A DNA stretch of 10,978 bases from an uncultured Aggregatibacter sp. (GTDB lineage: Bacteria > Pseudomonadota > Gammaproteobacteria > Enterobacterales > Pasteurellaceae). Of the stretch, positions 1 through 6,712 are shown piece by piece. The translations under genes were made by a program, and so were the position numbers. How positions within the stretch are numbered: position 1 is the first letter of the stretch; every line of letters starts with the position of its first letter. The DNA is taken from contig NZ_CABFLM010000079.1 in NCBI RefSeq assembly GCF_901873365.1, forward strand, positions 1-10,978, given 5' to 3'. The notes under the pieces are model-generated. The model was not told where the DNA came from. It ran no database searches and saw nothing but the letters and a program-made list of their open reading frames with translations.

Positions 1-718
1 AACTACGGAACCAACGCTCCATTGGAGCATTATCCCAACAGTTACCTCGGCGACTCATACTTTGGGTTAAACCATAGCCTTGCACCGTTTTGTAAAATAC
101 CTTGCTACCATAAATACTGCCTTAGTCTGAATGGAAAATTATTTTCGCCATCTTTTTGACATTCAGCATCGCGTGATGCAAAGCGTCTACAACTAATTCG
201 CTGTCATGATGACGGCTCAGCTTCCAGCCCACTACTTGGCGGTTGCAGAGATTAATCACCACCGCTAAATAGCACCAAATCCCATTGACTTTAAGATAGG
301 TCGTATCGCCACAAAACACAGTTGTATCAGCATTCGGTGTAAACTCACGGTTCAAATGATTGGCAAAAATCTGTCCATTCTCTTTATTTCGATTTTGCCA
401 TTTTTGCGGCTGTTTGCTGAATAATCCCTGCTGTTTCATTAATTTTCTGACCAAATATGGCCCAACAAAGATGCTTTTCCGTTTCAATAAATCTCTCAAT
501 GTCCGCTTGCCTGCCGAGCCTCGACTTTCGACAAACAGCGATTTGATTTCTACCGAAAGTGCGGTGTGTTTTTGTGGCGTTTTTACCACTTTACATTGGG
601 CATAATAAGCACTCTCAGACACCTCAAACAGCGCACAAAGTCGTTTGATTTCGCGCGATTTTAACGTCGTGATGGCTTGATATTTTGCCTCTCGAGAGGC
701 ATTAAAATCGCGGTAGCC
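1..718 (-). pseudogene. IS3-family OrfB transposase (DDE), partial and with premature stop
   Basis: This is the catalytic half of the transposase, normally made as an OrfAB fusion by -1 slippage at the A6G site (about 718-724). The frame after slippage reads KGYRDFNASREAKYQAITTL, then KSREIKRLCALFEVSESAYY. The HTH_21-type region (GSAGKRTLRDLLKRKS) and the integrase core follow. The first catalytic aspartate is in CGDTTYLKV and the second in FHSD. Immediately after FHSD comes TAA at 122-124, where the family has Q of HSDQG. Beyond the stop the same frame continues as good transposase (SMSRRGNCWDNAPMERWF), including the catalytic glutamate in MERWF, up to the window edge. All three catalytic residues are therefore present but split by a single nonsense codon. 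AAGTGCGGT is embedded at 557-565. Confidence 0.85.
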
Positions 719-984
719 TTTTTTAGAATGAGCTTATCTTCTTCCAATTCTTTGATGCGTTTTTCCAACTCGTAAATGCGCTGTTATTCGGGGGAAATCG
801 GTTTGCCGCCGGGTAAGATATAACCTTGATTCTCCGCTTCAACTTGGCTTATCCAACGACGCAATGCTGTTTCACCGATGTCTAATTCTCGACAGGCTTG
901 TGAAACCGAATAACCTCGTTCTTGAATCAACCTAACCGCTTCAGCTTTGAACTCCGAGCTGAAAAAACGTCTTGCTCTTTTCAT
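661..984 (-). pseudogene. IS3-family OrfA with premature stop
   Basis: OrfA is the helix-turn-helix DNA-binding partner that recognises the IS ends. The start at 984 (MKRARRFFSSEFKAEAVRL) is preferred over the upstream ATG at 1017 because AGAGGA lies about 8 bases before it and the protein then begins as IS3 OrfA proteins usually do. Residues near SVSQACRELDIGETALRRW form the helix-turn-helix. The frame hits TAA at 784-786, directly after GGKPISPE, where family members have glutamine. Reading through it gives a leucine-zipper-like stretch (YELEKRIKELEEDKLILKK) and then a natural stop at 661-663. A C-to-T change of CAA to TAA is the simplest explanation. The A6G slippery site for the programmed -1 shift lies downstream of the stop, so the OrfAB fusion is also lost without suppression. 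Confidence 0.82.
718..724 (-). promoter_or_regulatory. A6G slippery heptamer for programmed -1 frameshift (IS3 family)
   Basis: On the minus strand the sequence is CTAAAAAAGG, with the orfA frame reading CTA AAA AAG. A -1 shift here joins orfA to the orfB frame, which is how IS3-family elements make full transposase. Upstream in orfA a premature TAA now prevents ribosomes reaching it. Confidence 0.7.
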
Positions 985-1051
985 TATAAAATCCTCTTGT
1001 TGATGATATTTTACCACCTATTGAGGACTGCGGGATTAGTGTACCACTACA

Positions 1052-1234
1052 AATGTCCTCAAACGTTGTCTATGGGTTCTACCATTCAAAGAATGGGTTG
1101 GTTATTGGCAGGGTAATCATCGCGAAGGTGAGCTTCTCGGTATGAAAGCCTTTGCCCCCGAAGAGATTTCACAAAACTACTTCAAGCAATTAGAAGAACA
1201 AATGAAATATGGTGAAATTCTATTAGCTGCGTAA
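1052..1234 (+). pseudogene. C-terminal remnant of an unidentified gene, cut at the IS junction
   Basis: Starting exactly at the inferred IS end, one frame is open for 60 codons to TAA at 1232-1234. It reads LPFKEWVGYWQGNHREGE (from 1079), then GMKAFAPEEISQNYFKQLEE, ending MKYGEILLAA. The composition is that of a real soluble protein (mixed charged and aromatic residues, ending in a charged helix-like stretch), not random sequence, and no plausible start codon or ribosome site precedes it. I do not recognise the family. The simplest reading is the 3' end of a host or accessory gene truncated by the IS or by a deletion next to it. The same frame continues after the stop as LATRLEIFRQI before a second stop, which may be coincidence. 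Confidence 0.45.
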
Positions 1235-1391
1235 CTTGCAACACGCTTAGAGATATTTCGTCAGATTTAAACAGAAAGGAATAACTAGCTTACCAAAATG
1301 AAGGTTGAGCGGACTTGTTACGCCTAAATCAACGGAAAATGGAGAATTTGCGTGAAAAATGATGATGTTGTTAGTAGGATTTCAGGAAAAA

Positions 1392-1429
1392 TAAATGCCT
1401 TTTACAAGATCATCTCGGAAAGGCATTTA
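1392..1429. terminator. Hairpin, possible bidirectional terminator
   Basis: TAAATGCCTTT (1392-1402) and AAAGGCATTTA (1419-1429) form a perfect 11-bp stem with a 16-base loop. The flanking T/A runs are short, so this is weak as an intrinsic terminator. It could end leftover transcription from either side. Confidence 0.35.
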
Positions 1430-1461
1430 ATTTATAATGCGACGTTAGTCAATTTTCGGTC

Positions 1462-1488
1462 TTTGTGCAACTGCTACATAATACCGAA
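1462..1488 (+). repeat. 27-bp inverted repeat, left copy
   Basis: The sequence beginning TTTGTGCAACTGCTACATAA is the exact reverse complement, over 27 bases, of 8353-8379. The two copies bracket the ilvE-to-yfbR core block. Each lies just downstream of the outward-facing terminal gene (ilvE here, yfbR on the right), so with respect to transcription they have the same orientation. Beyond the 27 bases the flanks are only loosely alike. I cannot assign it to a named element. Confidence 0.9.
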
Positions 1489-1530
1489 ATAGTTTTTAAT
1501 CCACCGCACTTTTTCTTTTCGGTATTTTTT
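1480..1530 (+). terminator. Candidate terminator hairpin downstream of ilvE
   Basis: AATACCGAAA (1480-1489) pairs perfectly with TTTCGGTATT (1517-1526), and a T-run follows on the plus strand to 1530. The T-run favours a plus-strand terminator, yet the position (just past the ilvE stop) suggests it could also serve ilvE on the minus strand. The loop contains the uptake signal at 1503-1511. The left arm overlaps the 27-bp inverted repeat. Confidence 0.35.
1503..1511 (-). other. DNA uptake signal sequence (Haemophilus type)
   Basis: ACCGCACTT, the complement of AAGTGCGGT, lies just past the ilvE stop. Further perfect copies in the window are at 557-565, 5087-5095, 5961-5969, 6308-6316 and 8225-8233 (plus strand). 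These 9-mers are the recognition core for natural transformation in the Haemophilus/Aggregatibacter branch and are the best clue to the host. Confidence 0.85.
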
Positions 1531-1539
1531 AATGTCTCA

Positions 1540-2559
1540 CTACTCGACTTTCACAATCCAGCCTTCCGGCGCTTCGACATCGCCAAATTGAATGCCGGTG
1601 AGCTCGTCATAAAGGCGTTTAGTAATTGGGCCAACTTCAGTTTCTGAATAGAAAACGTGGAAATCATCGCCATATTGAATGCCGCCGATAGGTGAAATAA
1701 CCGCGGCTGTTCCACAAGCGCCAGCTTCGGCGAATTTATCGAGTTCATTGATATAGACGTCGCCTTCAATGGTTTCCATGCCTAAACGTTCTTTGGCTAA
1801 GTGAAGCAAGGAATATTTGGTAATACTTGGCAAAATGGAGTCTGAACGTGGTGTGATAAATTTATTATCGCGCGTAATGCCGAAAAAGTTTGCCGCGCCA
1901 ACTTCTTCAATTTTGGTATGGGTTTTCGGATCAAGATAAATGGCATCGGCAAATTTGCGTTTTGCGGCAAGTTCGTGTGGTAATAGGCTTGCTGCGTAGT
2001 TTCCGCCGACTTTGACGCCACCGGTGCCATGCGGTGCAGCACGGTCATAATCGGTTACCAAGAAATTAGACGGTTTCATGCCACCTTTGAAATAAGCACC
2101 AACCGGACAACAGAAGACACAGAAAAGGTATTCCGGTGCAGGGCGTACGCCGATATTTTCGCCAACGCCAATAACAAATGGACGCAAATAAAGTGTGGCA
2201 CCGGTACCATAAGGAGCCACCCATTTTTCGTTAGCTTTCACCACTTCTTTACAGGCGCGAATAAATAATTCTGTTGGCACTTGTGGCATTAACAGGCGAT
2301 CACAGGTGTTTTGCATACGTTTCGCATTTTGATCCGGACGGAAAAGGTTGATTGACCCGTCTTTGCAACGGTACGCTTTTAAGCCTTCGAAACATTGTTG
2401 TCCGTAATGCAGTGCAGTAGAACCTTCGTGAATATGTAATGTGCTATCTGTCGTTAATTCACCGTTGTCCCATTTGCCGTCTTTCCAACGGGCGATAAAA
2501 CGATAATCTGTTTTGATATAACTGAATCCGAGATTTTTCCAATCAAGTAAGTCTGACAT
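1540..2559 (-). CDS. ilvE: Branched-chain amino acid aminotransferase
   Basis: It transfers the amino group between glutamate and the 2-oxo acids of leucine, isoleucine and valine, the last step of their synthesis, in the cytoplasm, using pyridoxal phosphate (class IV fold). The 339 residues match the longer BCAT form typical of Haemophilus. Visible motifs are LHYGQQCFEGLKAYR (residues 50-64), the PLP-binding region HGTGGVKVGGNYAAS with the probable Schiff-base lysine at residue 183, and KIEEVGAANFFG downstream. The C-terminal GTAAVISPIGGI is also characteristic. The start at 2559 is supported by AAGGAAATAGC directly before the ATG. It is divergent from gcvA and preceded by a 455-base leader holding a terminator hairpin, so regulation by attenuation is plausible. 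The gene is intact. Confidence 0.96.
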   Translation of the reverse strand: MSDLLDWKNLGFSYIKTDYRFIARWKDGKWDNGELTTDSTLHIHEGSTALHYGQQCFEGLKAYRCKDGSINLFRPDQNAKRMQNTCDRLLMPQVPTELFIRACKEVVKANEKWVAPYGTGATLYLRPFVIGVGENIGVRPAPEYLFCVFCCPVGAYFKGGMKPSNFLVTDYDRAAPHGTGGVKVGGNYAASLLPHELAAKRKFADAIYLDPKTHTKIEEVGAANFFGITRDNKFITPRSDSILPSITKYSLLHLAKERLGMETIEGDVYINELDKFAEAGACGTAAVISPIGGIQYGDDFHVFYSETEVGPITKRLYDELTGIQFGDVEAPEGWIVKVE

Positions 2560-2732
2560 GCTATTTCCTTAATATATTTCGATTAAATCGTTTTTAATCT
2601 ACACCATTCCATTTGGATTGAAAATATTTTCATCGTAAAAATCGCTGAATTTTTGAAATAATAACGGCATTGTTTTTGGCGTTTTGTGAACTGGCGCAAG
2701 AAATAAACGGCTAACTATGGTAGAATTTGCAT

Positions 2733-2762
2733 AAAAAACACCGCTCTTTTGCGGAGCGGTGT
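2733..2762 (-). terminator. Intrinsic terminator / attenuator in the ilvE leader
   Basis: On the minus strand ACACCGCTC (2762-2754) pairs with GAGCGGTGT (2746-2738) across a 7-base loop and is followed by a T-run (plus-strand A-run 2733-2738). It is a strong, GC-rich, intrinsic-terminator shape. It lies about 175 bases upstream of the ilvE start in ilvE's own direction, so it either attenuates ilvE transcription or ends a small leader RNA. There is no T-run on the plus strand, so it does not serve gcvA. Confidence 0.72.
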
Positions 2763-2817
2763 CTGGCGAAAATGGCCGAATATACAGGAAATGAAAAGAA
2801 AGTGTAACTTTCGTTAC

Positions 2818-2859
2818 TCACGTTTGGAAAAACCAAACAATATGCAAACACAACATCAT
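2818..2859 (-). CDS. Possible short leader peptide of ilvE (13 aa)
   Basis: On the minus strand an ATG-ATG start is followed by MMLCLHIVWFFQT and TGA, ending about 56 bases before the terminator stem. It contains two Leu, one Ile and one Val, the end products of the pathway, but they are not in the tight run seen in the classic ilv leaders. Its 3' part overlaps a hairpin (GTTTGG 2822-2827 with CCAAAC 2833-2838), and competing small stems occupy 2798-2817. No clear Shine-Dalgarno is present. This is a suggestion only. Confidence 0.25.
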   Translation of the reverse strand: MMLCLHIVWFFQT

Positions 2860-2950
2860 ACTTAATTGAAAATCTTAACAAAGAAGAAATCACGACTTAA
2901 GTATGGTTTCATTCTAAGTAGAATGCGCATAATGGGCAAAAGAGATTTTT

Positions 2951-2967
2951 TTATCAAACTGATTAAA
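2951..2967. promoter_or_regulatory. Candidate operator in the gcvA promoter region
   Basis: TTATCAAACTGATTAA (2951-2966) is an imperfect palindrome about 50 bases before the gcvA start, in an AT-rich stretch. CTGATT occurs at 2959-2964 and again at 2977-2982. LysR-type regulators usually bind such dyads upstream of their own genes, so autoregulation is possible. No function is shown by the sequence itself. Confidence 0.25.
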
Positions 2968-3014
2968 AAAAATAATCTGATTGTTTTCTAAAAAATGAAT
3001 CACTGAGAAATACT

Positions 3015-3920
3015 ATGTATAAACGTTTGCCACCTTTAAATTCGCTCAAAGCATTTGAATCTGCTGCCCGATTTTTAAGTTTCACAAAAGCGGCAGATGA
3101 ATTGTTTGTGACTCAAGCGGCGATTAGCCATCAAATCAAACTGCTGGAGGATTTCTTAGGCGTTGCATTATTTAAACGCAAAAATCGTGCGCTGGAATTA
3201 ACGGATTTTGGCAAAGCCTATTATGCCGACATCACGAAAATCCTACACCGTTTGGTTGAGGCAACGGATAAATTGCTGGCCTTAAAAAATGATAAACATT
3301 TAACCATCAGCGTGCCGCAAACCTTCGGTATTCAGTGGTTAGTGCCACGTTTGAGCGAATTTAATAAATTGTATCCCGACATTGAAGTACGCTTAAAAGG
3401 CGTCGATCAAGATGAAGGCTTGCTTAGCCAAGATATTGATATTGCGATTTATTACGGCAAAGGCAACTGGGATAACTTACAAGTGGATCGTTTGGTGGAA
3501 GAAGATTTACTGGTGCTTGCCGCACCGAAATTATTGGCACAAAAACCGATTCATCAGCCGCAGGATTTAAAACATCATACCTTGTTGCATATTCATACCC
3601 GCGATAATTGGCAACATATGGCAAATTATTTGGCATTGGAAGAATTGAATATTCAGCAAGGTCCAATCTTTAGTCATACGTTCATGGCGTTGCAAGCGGC
3701 AATTCATGAACAAGGCATCGTGCTTGCCAATCGTATTTTAGCGCAACAAGAGTTGGACAACGGAAATTTACAACCGGTATTTGATACCCATTTGCGGGAT
3801 CCGAAATCCTTTTATGTGGTCAATCATTTAGATAACAGCAATGATGAGCGCATTGTGGCGTTCCGTTCCTGGATTATTCAAACCATTAATCAAGAAGAAA
3901 ATAAACAAGAAAATGAATAA
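3015..3920 (+). CDS. gcvA: LysR-family transcriptional regulator, glycine cleavage activator GcvA
   Basis: GcvA activates the glycine cleavage operon when glycine is in excess and represses it otherwise. The 301-residue protein starts MYKRLPPLNSLKAFESAARF. The winged helix-turn-helix spans about residues 6-65 (SFTKAADELFVTQAAISHQI), followed by a LysR substrate-binding domain from about 95 to 295. WLVPRLSEFNKLYPDIEVR, YYGKGNW and NIQQGPIFSHTFMALQAAIH match the E. coli GcvA pattern closely. The start follows GAGAAATACT, a modest ribosome site. It is divergent from ilvE and its last codons overlap the start of rlmM, the same gene pair as in E. coli, so the two are probably co-transcribed. A GcvA-like paralogue cannot be excluded, but the similarity and neighbour support the call. 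Confidence 0.9.
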   Translation: MYKRLPPLNSLKAFESAARFLSFTKAADELFVTQAAISHQIKLLEDFLGVALFKRKNRALELTDFGKAYYADITKILHRLVEATDKLLALKNDKHLTISVPQTFGIQWLVPRLSEFNKLYPDIEVRLKGVDQDEGLLSQDIDIAIYYGKGNWDNLQVDRLVEEDLLVLAAPKLLAQKPIHQPQDLKHHTLLHIHTRDNWQHMANYLALEELNIQQGPIFSHTFMALQAAIHEQGIVLANRILAQQELDNGNLQPVFDTHLRDPKSFYVVNHLDNSNDERIVAFRSWIIQTINQEENKQENE

Positions 3921-5010
3921 GTTGGCATTATATTGTCGGATGGGATTTGAGCGCGAGTTGGCAGCGGAAATCACCGATAAAGCAGCAGAAAAAGGCGTCT
4001 TTGGCTTCGCCCGTGTGACTGAAAACAGCGGCTATGTAATTTTTGAATGTTATCAGCCTGGCGAAGCGGATTTATTAGCGCGAGAATTGCCCTTTCAACA
4101 ACTGATTTTTGCCCGTCAAATGATCGTGGTTTCCGATTTGCTGACGGATTTACCACAACAGGATCGCATCACACCGATTCTTCAACAATATCAACAGATT
4201 GCGGAGATCATTCCATTAAAAAATAGCAATGAATTATGGGTAGAAACTGCAGATACGAATGAAGCCAAAGAATTACTTGGATTTTGCCGTAAATTCACTG
4301 TGCCACTGCGCCAAGCGTTGAAAAAGCAAGGCTGGCTAAATGCAAAAAGTAACTTAAAGAGCGGTCTGACATTGCATGTTTTTTTCTTACAAAATAATAC
4401 TTGTTATGTGGGCTACTCTTACAATCACAATCATTCTGCGCATTTAATGGGGATTCAACGTTTAAAATTCCCGGCAGATGCGCCAAGTCGTTCGACATTA
4501 AAATTGGAAGAGGCGATTTTGAGTTTTATTCCTCGCCAAAAAGAAGCAGAATTGCTTAACGAAACCATGTATGCCGTAGATCTCGGCGCTTGCCCGGGCG
4601 GTTGGACATATCAGTTAGTGAAACGTGGTTTATTTGTATATGCCATCGATCACGGCAAAATGGCAGCCAGTCTGCATGATACGGGGCGAATTGAACATTG
4701 CGCGGAAGACGGTTTTAAGTTTCAGCCGCCGAAACGACGTAAAATTGATTGGCTGGTGTGCGACATGGTGGAACAGCCAAGCCGAATTGCCGAGTTAATG
4801 GTGAAATGGCTGTTGAACGGTTGGTGTCATAGCATGATCTTTAATTTGAAGCTGCCGATGAAAAAACGCTATGCGGAAGTACAACAATGTCTGCAATTCA
4901 TTGCGGATAAATTGTCGCAGCAAGGGTTAAAATTCCAGTTACAGGCAAAACACCTGTATCATGATCGGGAAGAAATCACGGTTTACTTGCGTTTGCTCTC
5001 GGCATCGTGA
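3913..5010 (+). CDS. rlmM: 23S rRNA 2'-O-ribose methyltransferase RlmM (C2498)
   Basis: RlmM methylates the 2'-OH of C2498 in 23S rRNA, using S-adenosylmethionine. The start at 3913 (MNKLALYCRMGFERELAAEI) overlaps the gcvA stop by 8 bases and matches the E. coli N-terminus; a longer frame starting at 3841 would lie inside gcvA and is rejected. The 365 residues hold an N-terminal THUMP-containing part (KELLGFCRKFTVPLRQAL) and a C-terminal Rossmann-fold methyltransferase. The SAM motif is VDLGACPGGWTYQLVKRG, the catalytic aspartate region is WLVCDMVEQP, and the lysine region is FNLKLPMKKRY. It ends with LYHDREEITVYLR, the usual family ending. Length and motifs are complete. Overlap with gcvA suggests translational coupling. 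Confidence 0.96.
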   Translation: MNKLALYCRMGFERELAAEITDKAAEKGVFGFARVTENSGYVIFECYQPGEADLLARELPFQQLIFARQMIVVSDLLTDLPQQDRITPILQQYQQIAEIIPLKNSNELWVETADTNEAKELLGFCRKFTVPLRQALKKQGWLNAKSNLKSGLTLHVFFLQNNTCYVGYSYNHNHSAHLMGIQRLKFPADAPSRSTLKLEEAILSFIPRQKEAELLNETMYAVDLGACPGGWTYQLVKRGLFVYAIDHGKMAASLHDTGRIEHCAEDGFKFQPPKRRKIDWLVCDMVEQPSRIAELMVKWLLNGWCHSMIFNLKLPMKKRYAEVQQCLQFIADKLSQQGLKFQLQAKHLYHDREEITVYLRLLSAS

Positions 5011-5086
5011 AATCGACCTAAAAAAGGTTGTTTTTATCCCGCACGTTGTGCCAATCATGTGTAAAATACTGGGACAATTTACGCCA

Positions 5087-5095
5087 AAGTGCGGT
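5087..5095 (+). other. DNA uptake signal sequence in the rlmM-nrdR gap
   Basis: AAGTGCGGT lies in the 118-base gap between rlmM and nrdR and is followed by a T-rich run. A TAAAAT at 5062-5067 could be a -10 element for nrdR, but I see no well-spaced -35, so no promoter is called. Confidence 0.7.
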
Positions 5096-5128
5096 TGTTT
5101 TTTTCGCTATTTATGATGGGAGACAAGT

Positions 5129-5581
5129 ATGCGTTGTCCTTTTTGTTCAACAGAAGAAACCAAAGTGATCGACAGTCGTTTAGTTTCTGACGGTTTTCAG
5201 GTGCGTCGCCGCAGAGAGTGCGGTCAGTGCCACGAACGTTTTACGACCTTTGAAACGGCAGAATTGATTGTGCCGAAAGTGATTAAAAATAATGGTAATC
5301 GAGAGCCGTTTAATGAAGATAAATTACGTCGTGGTATTCAACATGCCTTGGAAAAACGCCCTGTGAGTGCGGACGATGTGGAAAAAGCCATTAGCCGTAT
5401 TATTCACAAATTGCGGGCGACCGGTGAGCGCGAAGTGCCGAGTCAACTGGTGGGCACGTTAGTCATGGAAGAATTAAAGAATTTAGATAAAGTGGCGTAT
5501 ATCCGTTTTGCCTCTGTCTATTTGAGTTTTGATAACATCAACCAATTTAGCCAAGAAATCGAAAACTTAAAGGATCATTGA
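5129..5581 (+). CDS. nrdR: Transcriptional repressor NrdR
   Basis: NrdR represses the ribonucleotide reductase operons in response to ATP/dATP levels. The 150-residue protein is full length for the family. The N-terminal zinc ribbon has two cysteine pairs, CPFC at residues 3-6 and CGQC near 31-34, around DSRLVSDGFQVRRRRECG. The rest is an ATP-cone domain (KVIKNNGNREPFNEDKLRRG, then ALEKRPVSADDVEKAI). ATGEREVPSQLVG and DKVAYIRFASVYLSF are the usual family signatures. GGGAG lies just before the ATG. Its stop overlaps the ATG of ribD (TGATG), the nrdR-ribD arrangement common in gammaproteobacteria, so the two are probably translated from one mRNA. Confidence 0.96.
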   Translation: MRCPFCSTEETKVIDSRLVSDGFQVRRRRECGQCHERFTTFETAELIVPKVIKNNGNREPFNEDKLRRGIQHALEKRPVSADDVEKAISRIIHKLRATGEREVPSQLVGTLVMEELKNLDKVAYIRFASVYLSFDNINQFSQEIENLKDH

Positions 5582-6705
5582 TGAACGAACCATTTAGCCC
5601 GCAAGATGTTGCTTTTATGCAACTGGCGCTTGATTTAGCCAAACAGGGCGAATTCACTACAACGCCAAATCCTTCCGTGGGCTGTGTTTTGGTGAAAGAT
5701 GGCAAGGTGGTCGGCAAAGGATTTCATGTGAAAGCCGGTGAGCCACACGCAGAAGTCATGGCATTACGTGAAGCCGGTGAAAATGCCCGTGGTGCAACAG
5801 CTTATGTCACCTTAGAGCCTTGTTCGCATTTTGGGCGTACGCCGCCTTGTGCGAAAGGCTTGGTTGAAGCCGGCGTGAGTAAATTGATTGCGGCGATGTG
5901 CGATCCGAACCCACAAGTCGCTGGTAAAGGGCTACAGATTTTAAGCGACGCAGGCATTCAAAGTGCGGTGGGATTATTAGAAGAAAATGCCGAACAGCTG
6001 AATAAAGGCTTTTTAAAACGCATGCGTACCGGCAAGCCTTTCGTACAGTTAAAACTGGCCATGAGTATTGATGGCAAAACTGCCATGGCAAGTGGCGAAA
6101 GCAAATGGATTACCGGCGCGCAGGCAAGGGCGGATGTACAGCAATATCGCGCCAAGGCTTCCGCGATCTTATCGACTTCACAAACGGTGCTGGCGGATGA
6201 TCCCAGCTTAAATGTACGTTGGGAAGAATTGCCGCTTGACGTAAAAGCCGGCTATGCCCAAGAAAAATTACGCCAACCGGTGCGTGTGATTTTGGATTCT
6301 AGCCATAAAGTGCGGTCGGATTTTAAGGTGTTTTTAACGGAATCACCGGTTTGGTTGGTGGGCGAAGATGATTATTCACTTACAGATTTTCCGCACTTTA
6401 CGGATTATTTAAAATTAGACAGAAATCAAGGCGAAACGCACTTGCAGGCATTGATGGCAGAGTTAGGCAAGCGTCAAATTAACACCCTTTGGGTGGAAGC
6501 CGGCGCGACTTTAGCAGGTGCATTAATTGCTGAAAATCTGGTGGATGAACTAATTATTTACATGGCGCCAAAATTACTAGGCGATCAAGCTAGAGATTTA
6601 TGCCATTTGCCTAATTTAACGCAACTTGCCGATGCGCCTTTATGGCAACTGCAATCTTGCGAACCTGTCGGCGATGATCTCAAATTAATTTATATAAGAA
6701 AATGA
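5581..6705 (+). CDS. ribD: Bifunctional riboflavin biosynthesis deaminase/reductase RibD
   Basis: RibD performs two successive steps of riboflavin synthesis: deamination of the diaminopyrimidine product of GTP cyclohydrolase II, then NADPH-dependent reduction of its ribose side chain. I take the ATG at 5581 rather than the TTG just before it, because AAGGA lies upstream and the ATG overlaps the nrdR stop. Of 374 residues, the N-terminal deaminase (about 5-145) has the zinc motif PHAEVMAL and EPCSHFGRTPPC. The C-terminal reductase (about 150-370) has FVQLKLAMSIDGKTA, WITG and the late region LWVEAGATLAGALI. Both domains look complete. Two uptake signals lie inside the gene (5961 and 6308). degS follows after 7 bases. 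Confidence 0.96.
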   Translation: MNEPFSPQDVAFMQLALDLAKQGEFTTTPNPSVGCVLVKDGKVVGKGFHVKAGEPHAEVMALREAGENARGATAYVTLEPCSHFGRTPPCAKGLVEAGVSKLIAAMCDPNPQVAGKGLQILSDAGIQSAVGLLEENAEQLNKGFLKRMRTGKPFVQLKLAMSIDGKTAMASGESKWITGAQARADVQQYRAKASAILSTSQTVLADDPSLNVRWEELPLDVKAGYAQEKLRQPVRVILDSSHKVRSDFKVFLTESPVWLVGEDDYSLTDFPHFTDYLKLDRNQGETHLQALMAELGKRQINTLWVEAGATLAGALIAENLVDELIIYMAPKLLGDQARDLCHLPNLTQLADAPLWQLQSCEPVGDDLKLIYIRK

Positions 6706-6712
6706 GGAACTG

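Larger units (their letters stand above)
1..1051 (-). mobile_element. IS3-family insertion sequence, partial (continues past left edge), decayed
   Basis: The element reads on the minus strand, with orfA starting at 984 and orfB running off the left edge. The orfA/orfB layout, the A6G slippery heptamer at about 718-724 and the DDE-type OrfB place it in the IS3 family. The likely terminal inverted repeat is at the right edge: read on the minus strand from 1051 it begins TGTAGTGGTACACTAATCCC, with the TG start usual for this family. The left terminus is outside the window, so the target duplication cannot be checked. Both reading frames carry an in-frame TAA, so this copy is probably not autonomous. 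A perfect Haemophilus-type uptake signal lies inside orfB (557-565), suggesting long residence in this group. The exact right boundary is inferred. Confidence 0.85.
1235..1539. other. Non-coding stretch between gene remnant and ilvE
   Basis: No convincing gene is present. The stretch holds an 11-bp hairpin (1392-1402 with 1419-1429), one arm of the 27-bp inverted repeat (1462-1488), a longer-range hairpin (1480-1489 with 1517-1526) and an uptake signal on the minus strand (1503-1511). A GTG-started reading frame of 46 codons (1352-1492) has GGAG in front but ends inside the repeat and looks like chance or decay. Confidence 0.5.
2560..3014. other. Divergent intergenic region between ilvE and gcvA
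   Basis: These 455 bases hold the control signals for both genes: on the minus strand a terminator-like hairpin at 2733-2762, a possible 13-residue leader peptide at 2818-2859 and small hairpins; on the plus side an AT-rich gcvA promoter region with partial dyad symmetry near 2951-2967. No convincing protein gene is seen. The 60-codon minus frame at 2711-2893 runs straight through the terminator and has no ribosome site I trust. Confidence 0.6.

Noticed and set aside
1462..1488. 27-bp repeat as a dif-like XerC/XerD site
   Set aside because: Similar in length, but the arms do not resemble the conserved dif half-sites well enough.
1352..1492. GTG-started 46-codon frame with GGAG in front
   Set aside because: It ends inside the 27-bp repeat, has no recognisable features, and lies in decayed sequence.
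2711..2893. 60-codon minus-strand frame in the ilvE leader
   Set aside because: It reads through the terminator hairpin, lacks a ribosome site and has no recognisable domain.
3841..3912. Upstream start for rlmM inside gcvA
   Set aside because: The extension has no family similarity; ATG 3913 matches the known RlmM N-terminus.
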